Source of the DNA: Rhodomicrobium lacus
Lineage (GTDB): Bacteria > Pseudomonadota > Alphaproteobacteria > Rhizobiales > Rhodomicrobiaceae
Direction of reading: 5' to 3'
Assembly (NCBI RefSeq): GCF_003992725.1
Contig: NZ_RZNF01000012.1
Span: 124,001 to 188,000, forward strand
DNA: 64,000 bases
How positions within the stretch are numbered: position 1 is the stretch's first letter; each line of letters starts with the position of its first letter. Made by a program: the position numbers and the translations under genes. Positions 26,312-35,069 of this stretch are shown here, piece after piece. The notes beneath the pieces are model-generated. The model did no database searches, was not told where the DNA came from, and saw only the letters and a list, made by a program, of their open reading frames with translations.

Positions 26312-26929
26312 ATGACGAAGCGCGCGACCGCGAAACATAAAATCGACCGCCGCCTTGGCGAAAATCTCTGGGGCCGCCCGAAGAGCCCGCTCAACAAGCG
26401 TGAATACGGCCCCGGCCAGCACGGCCAGCGCCGCCGCGGCAAGACGTCCGACTTCGGCACACAGCTCAAGGCGAAGCAGAAGCTCAAGGGCTATTACGGC
26501 AACATCACGGAGCGGCAGTTCCGCCTGATCTACGCAGAAGCGACGCGCCTTCGCGGCGACACCTCGGAAAACCTGATCGGCCTTCTCGAACGCCGTCTCG
26601 ACGCGGTCGTCTATCGCGCGAAGTTTGTCGCGACGCCGTTCGCCGCCCGTCAGTTCATCAGCCACGGCCATATCTCCGTCAACGGCCGCCGCGTCAACAT
26701 CCCGAGCTACCGCGTTCGCGCGGGCGACGTGGTCGAAGTGCGCGAAAAGGCGAAGAGCCTTGCCTTCGTTCTGGAAGCGACGCAGAGCACCGAGCGCGAT
26801 GTGCCGGACTATCTCGAAGTCGATCACAGCAAACTGACCGCGCGCCTTTCGCGCATCCCGCAACTCTCGGATGTTCCCTATCCGGTGGTGATGGAGCCGA
26901 ATCTGGTCGTCGAATTCTACTCGCGCTAA
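26312..26929 (+). CDS. rpsD: 30S ribosomal protein S4
   Basis: A 205-residue protein, the normal length for alphaproteobacterial S4, starting [26 protein letters not shown] at the ATG 26312 with GGAG 8 bases upstream. It shows YGPGQHG, the S4 RNA-binding domain ([15 protein letters not shown] through [24 protein letters not shown]) and the C-terminal [10 protein letters not shown]4 nucleates 30S assembly by binding the 5' domain of 16S rRNA. An upstream in-frame extension to 26045 is not coding. It is on its own rather than in the alpha operon, as is usual in this class. Confidence 0.96.
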   Translation: MTKRATAKHKIDRRLGENLWGRPKSPLNKREYGPGQHGQRRRGKTSDFGTQLKAKQKLKGYYGNITERQFRLIYAEATRLRGDTSENLIGLLERRLDAVVYRAKFVATPFAARQFISHGHISVNGRRVNIPSYRVRAGDVVEVREKAKSLAFVLEATQSTERDVPDYLEVDHSKLTARLSRIPQLSDVPYPVVMEPNLVVEFYSR

Positions 26930-27084
26930 GTTTCGTTTCCGGGAAAGCCGGGCCGGTAGCGTGGTTTTTGCGAATGCGATAACGTCATTCGGATCAATCA
27001 CCTCCCGGCTTGTTTCCCTTTACCGAATGCGCTATCGAGGCGCTTCAAAGGACAAGCCGCGCCGCCCGGCTTCGGAGAAGTTCC

Positions 27085-27429
27085 ATGACCTACGTTGTGC
27101 TGGATGCCTGCATCAAGTGCAAGTTCACCGATTGCGTAGAGGTCTGCCCCGTCGATTGCTTCTACGAGGGCGCGAATATGCTGGTGATCAACCCGGACGA
27201 ATGCATCGATTGCGGCGTCTGCGAACCGGAATGCCCGGTCGACGCGATCAAGCCCGATACCGAGCCGGGCCTTGAGAAGTTCCTCGAAGTGAACCGCGAA
27301 TACGCGGCGCTTTGGCCGAACATCACCGTGAAGAAGCCGCCCCTGCCCGATTACGAAAAGTTCCAGCAGGAAGCCGAGAAGTTCGAGAAATATTTCTCGC
27401 CCGAACCCGGCGAAGGCGACGCGGAATAA
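27085..27429 (+). CDS. fdxA: Seven-iron ferredoxin (FdxA family)
   Basis: A 114-residue protein from the ATG at 27085 with GGAGAAG upstream. N-terminal cysteines are [18 protein letters not shown], followed by the second cluster motif [16 protein letters not shown] (about residues 39-54). This is the pattern of ferredoxins with one 3Fe-4S and one 4Fe-4S cluster. The C-terminal 55 residues are the acidic extension normal for the FdxA group. It carries electrons at low potential in the cytoplasm; the partner is unknown. It follows rpsD by 155 bp. Confidence 0.93.
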   Translation: MTYVVLDACIKCKFTDCVEVCPVDCFYEGANMLVINPDECIDCGVCEPECPVDAIKPDTEPGLEKFLEVNREYAALWPNITVKKPPLPDYEKFQQEAEKFEKYFSPEPGEGDAE

Positions 27430-27529
27430 GAGCCGCCGCTTCCAGCTGAGGCTTTAGCCCAGTCCTGTCAGCGCAAAACATCCGTCGCGCCGCTTGGCTT
27501 GCGTTGTTCAGGCGGCCGATGGCTGATCG

Positions 27530-28321
27530 TCATTCCCGACCCGCCTCTTCCTCCGCCGACGCCTCCTCCTCAAGCACACAGAACGAGCCGTCGCTCTCCC
27601 GTACCGCGCGCGCGCGCAGCCTGTTGGCGAGTGCCGCCACGCGCGGGCCGGGCTTGCCCGCATTGCGCCGCTTGGGGTTCGGCAGCGCCGCCGCAAGCTG
27701 CGCGGCCTGCTGCATCGAGAGATCGTCCGCCGACGTCTTGAAGTGGTGCCGCGCCGCAGCCTGAGCGCCGTAGATGCCGGGCGCCCATTCCACGATGTTG
27801 AGATAAATCTCCATCACGCGCCGCTTTCCGAGCACCGCATCCATGAAGGCCGCGAGCGGAATTTCAAACGGCTTCCTGAGCCAGGCCGGATCGCTCCAGA
27901 GAAACATGTTCTTCGCGGTCTGCATGGTGATGGTGCTGCCGCCGCCTTTCGGCTTTCCCGCTTTCACCGCATCGACCGCCTTGTCGAGCGCCTGCCAGTC
28001 GACACCATGATGCTGGCAGAACCGTCCGTCCTCGGACACGATGACCTGAGCAATGAGGTTCGGTGAAATCTCGTCGAGGTCGCGCCACTCATGGATCACG
28101 GGCCGCCCCAGAAGCGCCTGCCGCGCCATGAGCGCCGAGAGCGGAGGATTTACGACTGTGAAGACGAGCGTCAACACGTAAGGCGCGAGCAGAAACAGGG
28201 CGAGAGCGATGAGAACGATGCGCAGCGCGCGGTCGCGCCAGCGATGGTGGCGTCCATTGTCGTCGTGCGGGCGCGTCGCCTCGACCAGTCGCTCGAAAGT
28301 CTTTGGCGCTAAATCCGTCAT
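27530..28321 (-). CDS. mtgA: Monofunctional biosynthetic peptidoglycan transglycosylase
   Basis: A 263-residue protein from the ATG at 28321 (MTDLAPKTF); an upstream frame to 28531 overlaps the ispA start region and is not coding. One transmembrane helix (about residues 37-58) anchors a GT51 domain. The catalytic Glu is in VSEDGRFCQHHGVDW (about residues 97-111), followed by GGGSTITMQTAKNMFLW and KRRVMEIYLNIVEW. It polymerises lipid II into glycan chains without transpeptidation. It is divergent from ispA with 97 bp between the start codons. Confidence 0.93.
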   Translation of the reverse strand: MTDLAPKTFERLVEATRPHDDNGRHHRWRDRALRIVLIALALFLLAPYVLTLVFTVVNPPLSALMARQALLGRPVIHEWRDLDEISPNLIAQVIVSEDGRFCQHHGVDWQALDKAVDAVKAGKPKGGGSTITMQTAKNMFLWSDPAWLRKPFEIPLAAFMDAVLGKRRVMEIYLNIVEWAPGIYGAQAAARHHFKTSADDLSMQQAAQLAAALPNPKRRNAGKPGPRVAALANRLRARAVRESDGSFCVLEEEASAEEEAGRE

Positions 28322-28418
28322 GACGCAGCTCGCAAATCGCGCTTGAGGATCATAATCATCTGGTCCATGGTGCGCCCGCAGAAATACCCGGCATCCAACA
28401 ATAAATCCCAATCCTGTC

Positions 28419-29309
28419 ATGACCTTTACAGAACGCCTCGAAGACCATGCAAGCCTCGTCGAACGCCATCTCGATGAATGGCTGTCCACCGAGAAGCTCG
28501 GCGCCGTGCCGGACAGGCTGCTCGACGCCATGCGCTACGGGACGCTTGGAGGCGGCAAGCGGTTTCGCCCGTTCCTCGTCATCGAGAGCGCGGCGTTGTT
28601 TGGGGTGCCGGTCGAAAAGGCGCTGAACGCGGGCTCCGCGCTCGAGTGCATCCATTGCTATTCGCTCGTGCATGACGACCTGCCCGCCATGGACAATGAC
28701 GACCTGCGGCGCGGGCGGCCGACCGTTCACAAGGCGTTCGACGATGCCACGGCAATCCTCGCGGGCGATACGCTGCTGACCGTCGCCTTTGAAATCATAG
28801 CCCATGAATCGACGCATCCGAATCCGGCTGTTCGCGCAGCACTCGGCCTTGAACTCGCTCGCGCCAGCGGTGGCGCAGGCATGGCGGGCGGCCAGATTCT
28901 CGACCTCATGGCGCCGGGCAAGACGCTCGGAGAAGCGGACATTCGCAGGCTTCAGGCGATGAAGACCGGCGCGCTCATTACCTACGGCTGTGTCGCGGGC
29001 GGCATTCTGGGTGAAGCAAGCAAGGCCGAACTGGCAGCGCTGAAAGCCTATGGCGATGCGCTCGGCGCCGCTTTTCAGCTTGCGGACGACCTGCTCGACG
29101 CCGAAGGCGATGCCGCCGTCGTTGGAAAGGCGACCGGCAAGGATCAGGAAGCGGGCAAGGGCACACTCGTTTCGCTGCTCGGCCTTGAAACCGCGCGCGC
29201 GAAACTTCAGGATCTCAAGGCGGAAGCGCTCGCCGCGCTGGCGCCGTTCAAGGGCCGCGAAGCCCTGCTCGCCGACGCTGCAGAATTCGTGGTTGCGCGC
29301 AAATTCTGA
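28419..29309 (+). CDS. ispA: Farnesyl diphosphate synthase
   Basis: A 296-residue polyprenyl synthetase. GGGKRFRPFLV (about residues 44-54), the first aspartate motif DDLPAMDNDDLRRG (86-99), GGQILDLM, and the second motif QLADDLLD near residue 222 fit the IspA group. The protein makes FPP from IPP and DMAPP, feeding both quinone and hopanoid pathways and the crt genes nearby. It resembles crtE in this window but keeps the longer IspA-type spacing and sequence. Confidence 0.9.
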   Translation: MTFTERLEDHASLVERHLDEWLSTEKLGAVPDRLLDAMRYGTLGGGKRFRPFLVIESAALFGVPVEKALNAGSALECIHCYSLVHDDLPAMDNDDLRRGRPTVHKAFDDATAILAGDTLLTVAFEIIAHESTHPNPAVRAALGLELARASGGAGMAGGQILDLMAPGKTLGEADIRRLQAMKTGALITYGCVAGGILGEASKAELAALKAYGDALGAAFQLADDLLDAEGDAAVVGKATGKDQEAGKGTLVSLLGLETARAKLQDLKAEALAALAPFKGREALLADAAEFVVARKF

Positions 29310-29557
29310 GGCGACCCGCAACCGTGGCGCGAATTCGCTCCCGCACGTCGCGGCATGCGGGTCCATCTGAGGTTTGCCACTCCTGCTCACGCAACCTTGA
29401 AGCGGCGGCGAGGCGAAATCGGACCGACGCTCTGCAAAAAGGGTGGACTCCCCTCATGCCGGGTTGCATCATCAAAAAGCCGACTGACTAGATCAAGTAT
29501 CTTCGGCGCGAGCGCGCCGAAACGCTTGCACCGCCAGCGAGTAGGAGCCAGCGTATT

Positions 29558-29932
29558 ATGATGGAGCAACGAGCCCTTGCGGGCGCGCGCGTTCTGATTG
29601 TCGAGGACGACGCTTTATCAGCCCACGTGGCGCAGGAGATGCTTGCGGAGCTTGGCTGTAGTGTCACGGGCGTGGCCGCTTCCGTGGATCAGGCTCTCGA
29701 CGAGATCAACAGCAAAAAGCCTCTCGACTGCGTGATGCTCGACGTTCGTCTCGGGCGTGAGCTTTCGAGCGACATAGCAACCTATCTGCTGCAACAGAAT
29801 CTGCCGTTCATCATTTGCAGCGGCTACGACATCAAGCTGCCCGGCATGAATATCCCGGTGGTGGACAAGCCTTATACAGTCGCCGCCCTCGCGCAGGCGC
29901 TCAACCAGGCGCTGGCGCAAAGGTCGGCGTGA
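29558..29932 (+). CDS. Single-domain response regulator
   Basis: A 124-residue receiver domain without output domain. The acidic pair is in VLIVEDD (Glu16, Asp17, Asp18), the phospho-acceptor is Asp62 in CVMLDVRLG, and the conserved Lys lies in VDKPY (about residue 104). GGAG lies about 10 bases before the ATG. Such stand-alone receivers relay phosphate or modify partner proteins. It converges on the hybrid kinase gene, 63 bp away, and may be its phosphorelay partner; that link is inference. Confidence 0.9.
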   Translation: MMEQRALAGARVLIVEDDALSAHVAQEMLAELGCSVTGVAASVDQALDEINSKKPLDCVMLDVRLGRELSSDIATYLLQQNLPFIICSGYDIKLPGMNIPVVDKPYTVAALAQALNQALAQRSA

Positions 29933-29995
29933 TCGAAGCGGCCTTCCCTTGCCGCGGTCGCGAGAGAGGCAAAGGCAAGGAATTCGCGATTCCGC

Positions 29996-32647
29996 CTAGG
30001 ATTTCGGCGCCGCCTTGTGCGTGCCCAGCGCCAAGGCGATTGCGCGTTCGAGTTCCAATGAGCGGAACGGCTTGGAAAGACGCGGCAAGGTATCCATGAC
30101 CGCATCCTCCTCATCCGCGAAGCCCGTCATCAGCACGGCGGGCAGACCCGGCCGCAGGTCTCGCGCGCGCCGGACGAGTTCATTGCCCAACATCCCCGGC
30201 ATGCGCTGATCGGTGATCAGCACGTCGCAGGCACAATCGTTCGCAAGATGGTCCAGCGCGCAGGGACCGCTTTCCGTCTGAATCACGGTGTGTCCCATGC
30301 CCTCCAGCATCGCAGATACTCCATCGCGCACAAAGCCGTTGTCGTCCGCGAGAAGGATGGCAAGCGGCGCAAGGGCCGCCTGCTCCGGAGATGGCGTGCC
30401 ATCGGCGGTCGTCTCCGCATCGGCGACCGGAAGCCACAACGTCGCGCAGGTCCCCCGGCCAGGCTCGCTTTCGAGGTCGAGCTTGCCGCCCGACTGAGCG
30501 GCGAGACCGTGGATCATCGAAAGGCCAAGGCCGGTTCCCTTGCCGATCCCCTTGGTCGAATAGAATGGCTCCACCGCGCGGGCCAGCATGTCCCTCGTCA
30601 TCCCCACTCCGGTGTCATCGAAAGCCAACGCAACGTAAGATCCCGGCGCGAGTTCCGCGATGTCTCCCTCGCAAACCGTCTTCGCTGAGGCCGAAATCGT
30701 GATGGTGCCGCCATCCGGCATCGCATCGCGAGCGTTCACCGCAAGATTCAGGAGCGCGACCTCGAACTGGCTTGGGTCCACCCGCACACGCGGCACCCCC
30801 TCGGCAATCGTGACGCGAAAAACGATCCGCGGGCCAAGTGCGCGTGCGATCAGATCGCGCATCCCCAGGATCAGACTCTTGAGATCGACGGCGCGCGTGT
30901 CGAGATGCTGCCGCCGCGCGAAGGCAAGCAGACGCTGAACGAGAACACGAGCGCTTTCCGCCGATTGCATCGCATTGGCGACCAGTGCCCGCAGCCGCTC
31001 GTCCGGCGCGATCCTCCGCTGAAGAAGCTCAAACGCGCCCATGATGGGCGTCAGCAGGTTGTTGAAATCGTGAGCGATCCCGCCCGTGATCTGGCCGACC
31101 GCTTCGAGGCGCTGGCTTCGCAAAAGCGCCTCCTGGACCTGTCGGCGCGTCGTTATGTCGGCCCCCTCCGAGACGACGGAGATGACTTGCCCGCGTGCCC
31201 CGCAGATCGGCCGCATGGTGAAATCGTACCAGCGCGGACCGCCCGGAAGGGCGAGGAGAATTTCGCGCCGGACCGTCTCGCCATTCGCCGCTTCGGCAAA
31301 GGCGGACCGGATGAATTCCGTCATGCCGGGCGTCTCCGAAAACCAGGGCGTGTCCCAGAAGGGCCTGCCGACGACGACTTCGGCCGTATCGGCGCCGATA
31401 GCGGCGAGCGAGGTAGGGTTGGCGTCGAGGAGCGTACCGTCGAGCGCGGAGATGCACTTCGAGTGATAGCTCGTGTGGAAGATGGCCCGCATGCGCGCCT
31501 CGGAGCGTTCCAACGCCTCCGCGCTTTCCTTCTCGGCGGTGACGTCGCGCCCGTTGGCGTAGATGAGATCGCCATCGGGCGCCACGAGCCATGACGTCCA
31601 GCGATAGGTTCCGTTCCTGTGCCGAAAACGGACTTCAGTCCCTTTTGCGCCTCCGCGCGCAAAAAAAGCCTCGCCCGTCGCGGCTGAGCTGTCGTCGGGG
31701 TGAAGAAAATCCCGGTAGGACTTGCCGATAACCTCCTCCGGCGCCCAGCCGAGCACGGTGGTCCAGGCGGGATTTGCCGCCCGAAAGATGCCCTCGCTAT
31801 CCGTGATGAGGAACATGTCGCGAGCGTGGTTCCATGTGCGCTCTCGCGCCTCGTCCGCTGCGCGGGCTCGTTGCTTCAGGTTGGCCGTCAGATCGAGCCA
31901 CGCGCGTTCGGCGGCGCGCTGCTCCGTTATATCCGTGTGAATTCCGACCCACTCCGACACTTCCCCCGCATCGTCGAAAACGGGAAGCGCCCGGACGGAA
32001 TAGCGGCGCCATTGACCATCGGCGGGGCGGCGGATGCGATGTTCGAAAACATAGATGCTCTTCGCCGCGACGGCGGCTTTCCATGCGTCGACCGTCGGCT
32101 GCACATCGTCGGGATGAAGCGCGTCCTTCCAGCCAAACCCCTGATACTCGTCAAAGCGTTGGCCGGTCAGCGCGGCCCAGCCCGGCTGCTCGCCCCGCAT
32201 CTCGCCTTTCGCGGTGTTCGTCCACAGAACGCCGCGCACCGCGTCCACCACGGCGCGGCATCGGCGATCCTCCGCTTCGCTGGGCGCCTTCGATTGGGCG
32301 CGCGCGAGGACGTGAAAGCAGACGAATTCCATTCCGCGAAGAACAGGCGTCAGGGTTGCTATCACCGGAACAGTGCCCCCGTCGGCGCGCACGAGATTCG
32401 TCCGCGTTTCGCACCCCCGATGCGCGAGTCCGTCGAGCTTGTCTGGCGCCGCCCAATCGCCCGACGCGACATCGCACAGACGAAAACGAAGAAGATCCGC
32501 CTCGGCGCGGCCAGCGAGAGCGCAGAACCACTCGTTCGCGCTCAGAAATTGCCCCCGGGCGTCGAGGGTAGCAAACGCCGCCTCCCCTGCGGGTAGAATC
32601 CCGCCGCCGGCAAGATCCTTCAGCCGGTCACTCGGCTCTCTCGTCAT
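29996..32647 (-). CDS. PAS-rich hybrid sensor histidine kinase
   Basis: An 883-residue cytoplasmic protein from the ATG at 32647; a GTG at 32686 would add 13 residues. No membrane segment is visible. Four PAS-like domains occupy roughly residues 20-115, 130-245, 270-375 and 385-505, two of them with HPDD signatures (GWKDALHPDDV and YRDFLHPDDS). The HisKA domain has the phospho-accepting His526 in GGIAHDFNN. The ATPase domain has NLAVNARDAM and KGTGLGLS. A C-terminal receiver carries Asp813 in LITDQRMPG. It should sense a soluble ligand or redox state and pass phosphate His to Asp. No output regulator is adjacent other than the single receiver next door. Confidence 0.9.
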   Translation of the reverse strand: MTREPSDRLKDLAGGGILPAGEAAFATLDARGQFLSANEWFCALAGRAEADLLRFRLCDVASGDWAAPDKLDGLAHRGCETRTNLVRADGGTVPVIATLTPVLRGMEFVCFHVLARAQSKAPSEAEDRRCRAVVDAVRGVLWTNTAKGEMRGEQPGWAALTGQRFDEYQGFGWKDALHPDDVQPTVDAWKAAVAAKSIYVFEHRIRRPADGQWRRYSVRALPVFDDAGEVSEWVGIHTDITEQRAAERAWLDLTANLKQRARAADEARERTWNHARDMFLITDSEGIFRAANPAWTTVLGWAPEEVIGKSYRDFLHPDDSSAATGEAFFARGGAKGTEVRFRHRNGTYRWTSWLVAPDGDLIYANGRDVTAEKESAEALERSEARMRAIFHTSYHSKCISALDGTLLDANPTSLAAIGADTAEVVVGRPFWDTPWFSETPGMTEFIRSAFAEAANGETVRREILLALPGGPRWYDFTMRPICGARGQVISVVSEGADITTRRQVQEALLRSQRLEAVGQITGGIAHDFNNLLTPIMGAFELLQRRIAPDERLRALVANAMQSAESARVLVQRLLAFARRQHLDTRAVDLKSLILGMRDLIARALGPRIVFRVTIAEGVPRVRVDPSQFEVALLNLAVNARDAMPDGGTITISASAKTVCEGDIAELAPGSYVALAFDDTGVGMTRDMLARAVEPFYSTKGIGKGTGLGLSMIHGLAAQSGGKLDLESEPGRGTCATLWLPVADAETTADGTPSPEQAALAPLAILLADDNGFVRDGVSAMLEGMGHTVIQTESGPCALDHLANDCACDVLITDQRMPGMLGNELVRRARDLRPGLPAVLMTGFADEEDAVMDTLPRLSKPFRSLELERAIALALGTHKAAPKS

Positions 32648-33087
32648 GTCATGACCAACGGAACAGATTTCCTGCGCAATGAACACGGTGGCTAGGCTGG
32701 AGGGCTCAGAACGCGGGCAACGTGCGGCAAAAGAGAGGCAAAACCGATACCCGCTTCAATTAACGTGAACGAATGACGCGGACCGGAGTTCCGGCGGGCG
32801 CGGCCGAGCCGCAAGCCCGAACGCGGCGCATGCTCGCGGCGCGCACCGTCCAGCCTGGGTCGAGCCTGCGTCAAGCCGGCATAGCCTTACGGGGCAAAGC
32901 TGATCGGCAATCCATCATCGACAGCGTCGTGCCGCATCTGATTTACGGCATGACGGTGCAGGCGAAGCGCCTGGAAGCCCTCGATTTCGGGGAGCAGCGT
33001 GGTTCATCCGGGCGCGGGCGCGATCGGCGCTGAAGCGCGCGCGCCGTCGCCCGATCGGGCCGCACGACCGCGGCCCGCCTCATGTCG
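32648..33087. other. Intergenic stretch without a supported gene
   Basis: 440 bp between the kinase start and the opgD stop. A plus-strand frame at 32773-33033 includes a protein-like passage (RQSIIDSVVPHLIYGM) but has no ribosome binding site and no recognisable family; I do not call it. Confidence 0.5.
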
Positions 33088-34707
33088 TCAGTAGCCGAGC
33101 GGCCGCGCATCCGTCACGAACGGGTGATACTGATAGAGCCATGTCTCGCTCAGCACCTTGTCCCCCGCGCGCAGATAGAGACGGAGTTCAACCGGCTCGC
33201 GGCCATCGACGCTGAGGTCGAAATGCGTGCGCCAGTGCCCCGGCACGTCGTCGGGAACGGCCTCGGCGACCGTCGAGCGGATATTGCCGCGCGAGGCCCA
33301 GACGACCACTTCCGGCTTCACACCGTTTGGCAAGTCTTTTAGCGGGCCGCCGAGGAACTCCACCGTGAACTTGCGCACACCGTAGGGGCGGACCGTTCCG
33401 GGTTCGCCGCCCCGTCCGAACCGGGTCGCGACGCAGCGCGCGAGCGGCGTCGGATAGGGCTCGTCGGCGAGCCAGTGAATCCTGTAGGCAAGGTCGATGC
33501 GGTCGCCGGGTTCGGGCCGCTTTTCCGGGTTCCAGTAAACGACGATGTTGTCGTTGATCTCGTCGTCGGTCGGGATCTCGACCAACTGAACGGTGCCCTT
33601 GCCCCAGCCGTTGCCCTTTGGCTCGACCCATGTCGACGGGCGCTTTTCATAGCCCACGCCGTCCTGATAGTGATCGAAGACGCGGTCGCGCTGGAGCAGG
33701 CCGAAGCCGCGCGGGTGCTCGTCGGCAAAGCTCGAAATCGTGATATGCGAGGGATTGTTGAGGGGACGCCAGATGCGCTCGCCCTGCCCCGTCGCCAGCG
33801 AGAGCCCGTCGGAATCGTGCACTTCGGGCCGCCAGTCGATACCGGCAGGCTTCGCCTTCTCGCCATACCAGTACATGGAGGTGAGTGGAGCGAGGCCCAG
33901 CCGCTCCACCGCCTCGCGGAAGAACAGCGTCAGTTCGATGTCCATCACGACGCCGCTCGTGCGATGCAGGTCGAACTTGTATGCGCCGGAAACGCTCGGG
34001 CTGTTGAGCAGCGCATAAACGGTGACGGTGCGCGATGCAGGCGGTGCGGGGCTGAACCAGAAGGAGACGAAATCCGGGAACTCCTCGTGCCCCGAGCCGC
34101 CGGGCGACAGCGCAATACCGCGCGCGGACATGCCCACCTGTCCGAGTTCGCCCTTCGCACGAAAATAGGACGCTCCGAGGAACGTCACCCACGGTTCGGC
34201 CTTCTTCCAATCATCCTTGCCGTCTCGCGGCTCCATCACCCAGAAGCCCGCGAAGCAGGATGGCTCCGGTGCCAGACGCGCGGCCGGACTGTCCGGCGCG
34301 ATGGTGAAATAGGCCGGATCATAGATGATTTCGCGGCTGACCGCTCCGCCCGCGTTCGGTTCGAGCGCGTGCATTCGGACCGTCTTCGGAAAGTAATAAC
34401 CGACATGCTGGAACGTGATCGGGAACGCGGCGTCGTGGCCGTCGCCGTAAAGCGCGTATTCTTGCCTGTATTTGAGCTTCCCGTGCGCGTCGTAGTCGAT
34501 GGCGGCAACGGTCGCGGGATCGGGGCGCGGAGGAGGCGCGTAGGGCGCTTTCGACAGAGCTTCCGCATGCGCCTTCAGCCAGTCGAAGGAAAACGGCTGC
34601 GGATCGCCGAAACGAAGGCCGGGCGCAGGCGTGCCGGCGAACGCGGGAAGCGCTGCGGCCGCCTGAGCCGCCAGCGCGAGTTTCATGAAACTGCGGCGAT
34701 CGAGCAT
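33088..34707 (-). CDS. opgD: Periplasmic glucan biosynthesis protein, OpgD/OpgG family
   Basis: A 539-residue exported protein. The N-terminus has a twin-arginine signal (DRRSFMKLALAAQAAAALPAFA), typical of OpgD, whereas OpgG usually uses the Sec route. The mature protein has the MdoG fold motifs: YRQEYALYGDG, FPKTVRMHALE, LTSMYWYGE, GERIWRPLNNP and RGFGLLQRDR, then a C-terminal immunoglobulin-like part. The family shapes the branching or length of osmoregulated periplasmic glucans. No OpgH glucosyltransferase gene is adjacent; the GT2 gene at 6544-8472 is not OpgH-like in its N-terminal region. Confidence 0.9.
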   Translation of the reverse strand: MLDRRSFMKLALAAQAAAALPAFAGTPAPGLRFGDPQPFSFDWLKAHAEALSKAPYAPPPRPDPATVAAIDYDAHGKLKYRQEYALYGDGHDAAFPITFQHVGYYFPKTVRMHALEPNAGGAVSREIIYDPAYFTIAPDSPAARLAPEPSCFAGFWVMEPRDGKDDWKKAEPWVTFLGASYFRAKGELGQVGMSARGIALSPGGSGHEEFPDFVSFWFSPAPPASRTVTVYALLNSPSVSGAYKFDLHRTSGVVMDIELTLFFREAVERLGLAPLTSMYWYGEKAKPAGIDWRPEVHDSDGLSLATGQGERIWRPLNNPSHITISSFADEHPRGFGLLQRDRVFDHYQDGVGYEKRPSTWVEPKGNGWGKGTVQLVEIPTDDEINDNIVVYWNPEKRPEPGDRIDLAYRIHWLADEPYPTPLARCVATRFGRGGEPGTVRPYGVRKFTVEFLGGPLKDLPNGVKPEVVVWASRGNIRSTVAEAVPDDVPGHWRTHFDLSVDGREPVELRLYLRAGDKVLSETWLYQYHPFVTDARPLGY

Positions 34708-35069
34708 GGGAAAAGTGCCCCTGGTGAAATCCTCGGACGCGGGTCAGCCGCCCGCCTTGTGGCGATGTCTCTAGCGGGGCTTTCGGGAAATGGGAAGGCG
34801 CAATTTGCGATCAGGTTGTACGGCGTCCGTTCATCGTGTCGCGCGCGGGAGATCACCCGTGCTCATTTGCTCCTTCAGCCGACGCAGCAAGACGCTGCGG
34901 AGTGTCTATCAGCTTGTCTGCGTCGGATCGGGGTCCGATCTGACGCAGGATGATCCGGAGCCCGTTCCGACGCAGGTTGCAATCGCTCGGCAAAACGTCG
35001 GGGGGTATCGCTTCGAGGCGAGGCGCGTGTCATCGGAGCCGATCGAAGCCCCGCAAACCGGCTGCTCGC
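34708..35069. other. Intergenic region between pbpC and opgD with palindromic element
   Basis: 362 bp with no supported gene. It contains the hairpin at 34918-34948 and two further copies of GACGCAG nearby (34881-34887 and 34968-34974). Confidence 0.55.
34918..34948. repeat. Extragenic palindrome (REP-like hairpin)
   Basis: Two 14-base arms, CTGCGTCGGATCGG (34918-34931) and CCGATCTGACGCAG (34935-34948), pair with one mismatch around a 3-base loop. It has no T-run on either strand, so it is not a classical terminator for pbpC. Whether it recurs in the genome cannot be seen from this window. Confidence 0.55.

Noticed and set aside
32773-33033. Possible 86-residue gene
   Set aside because: No ribosome binding site, Arg/Gly-rich ends, no recognised family; only a short passage looks protein-like.
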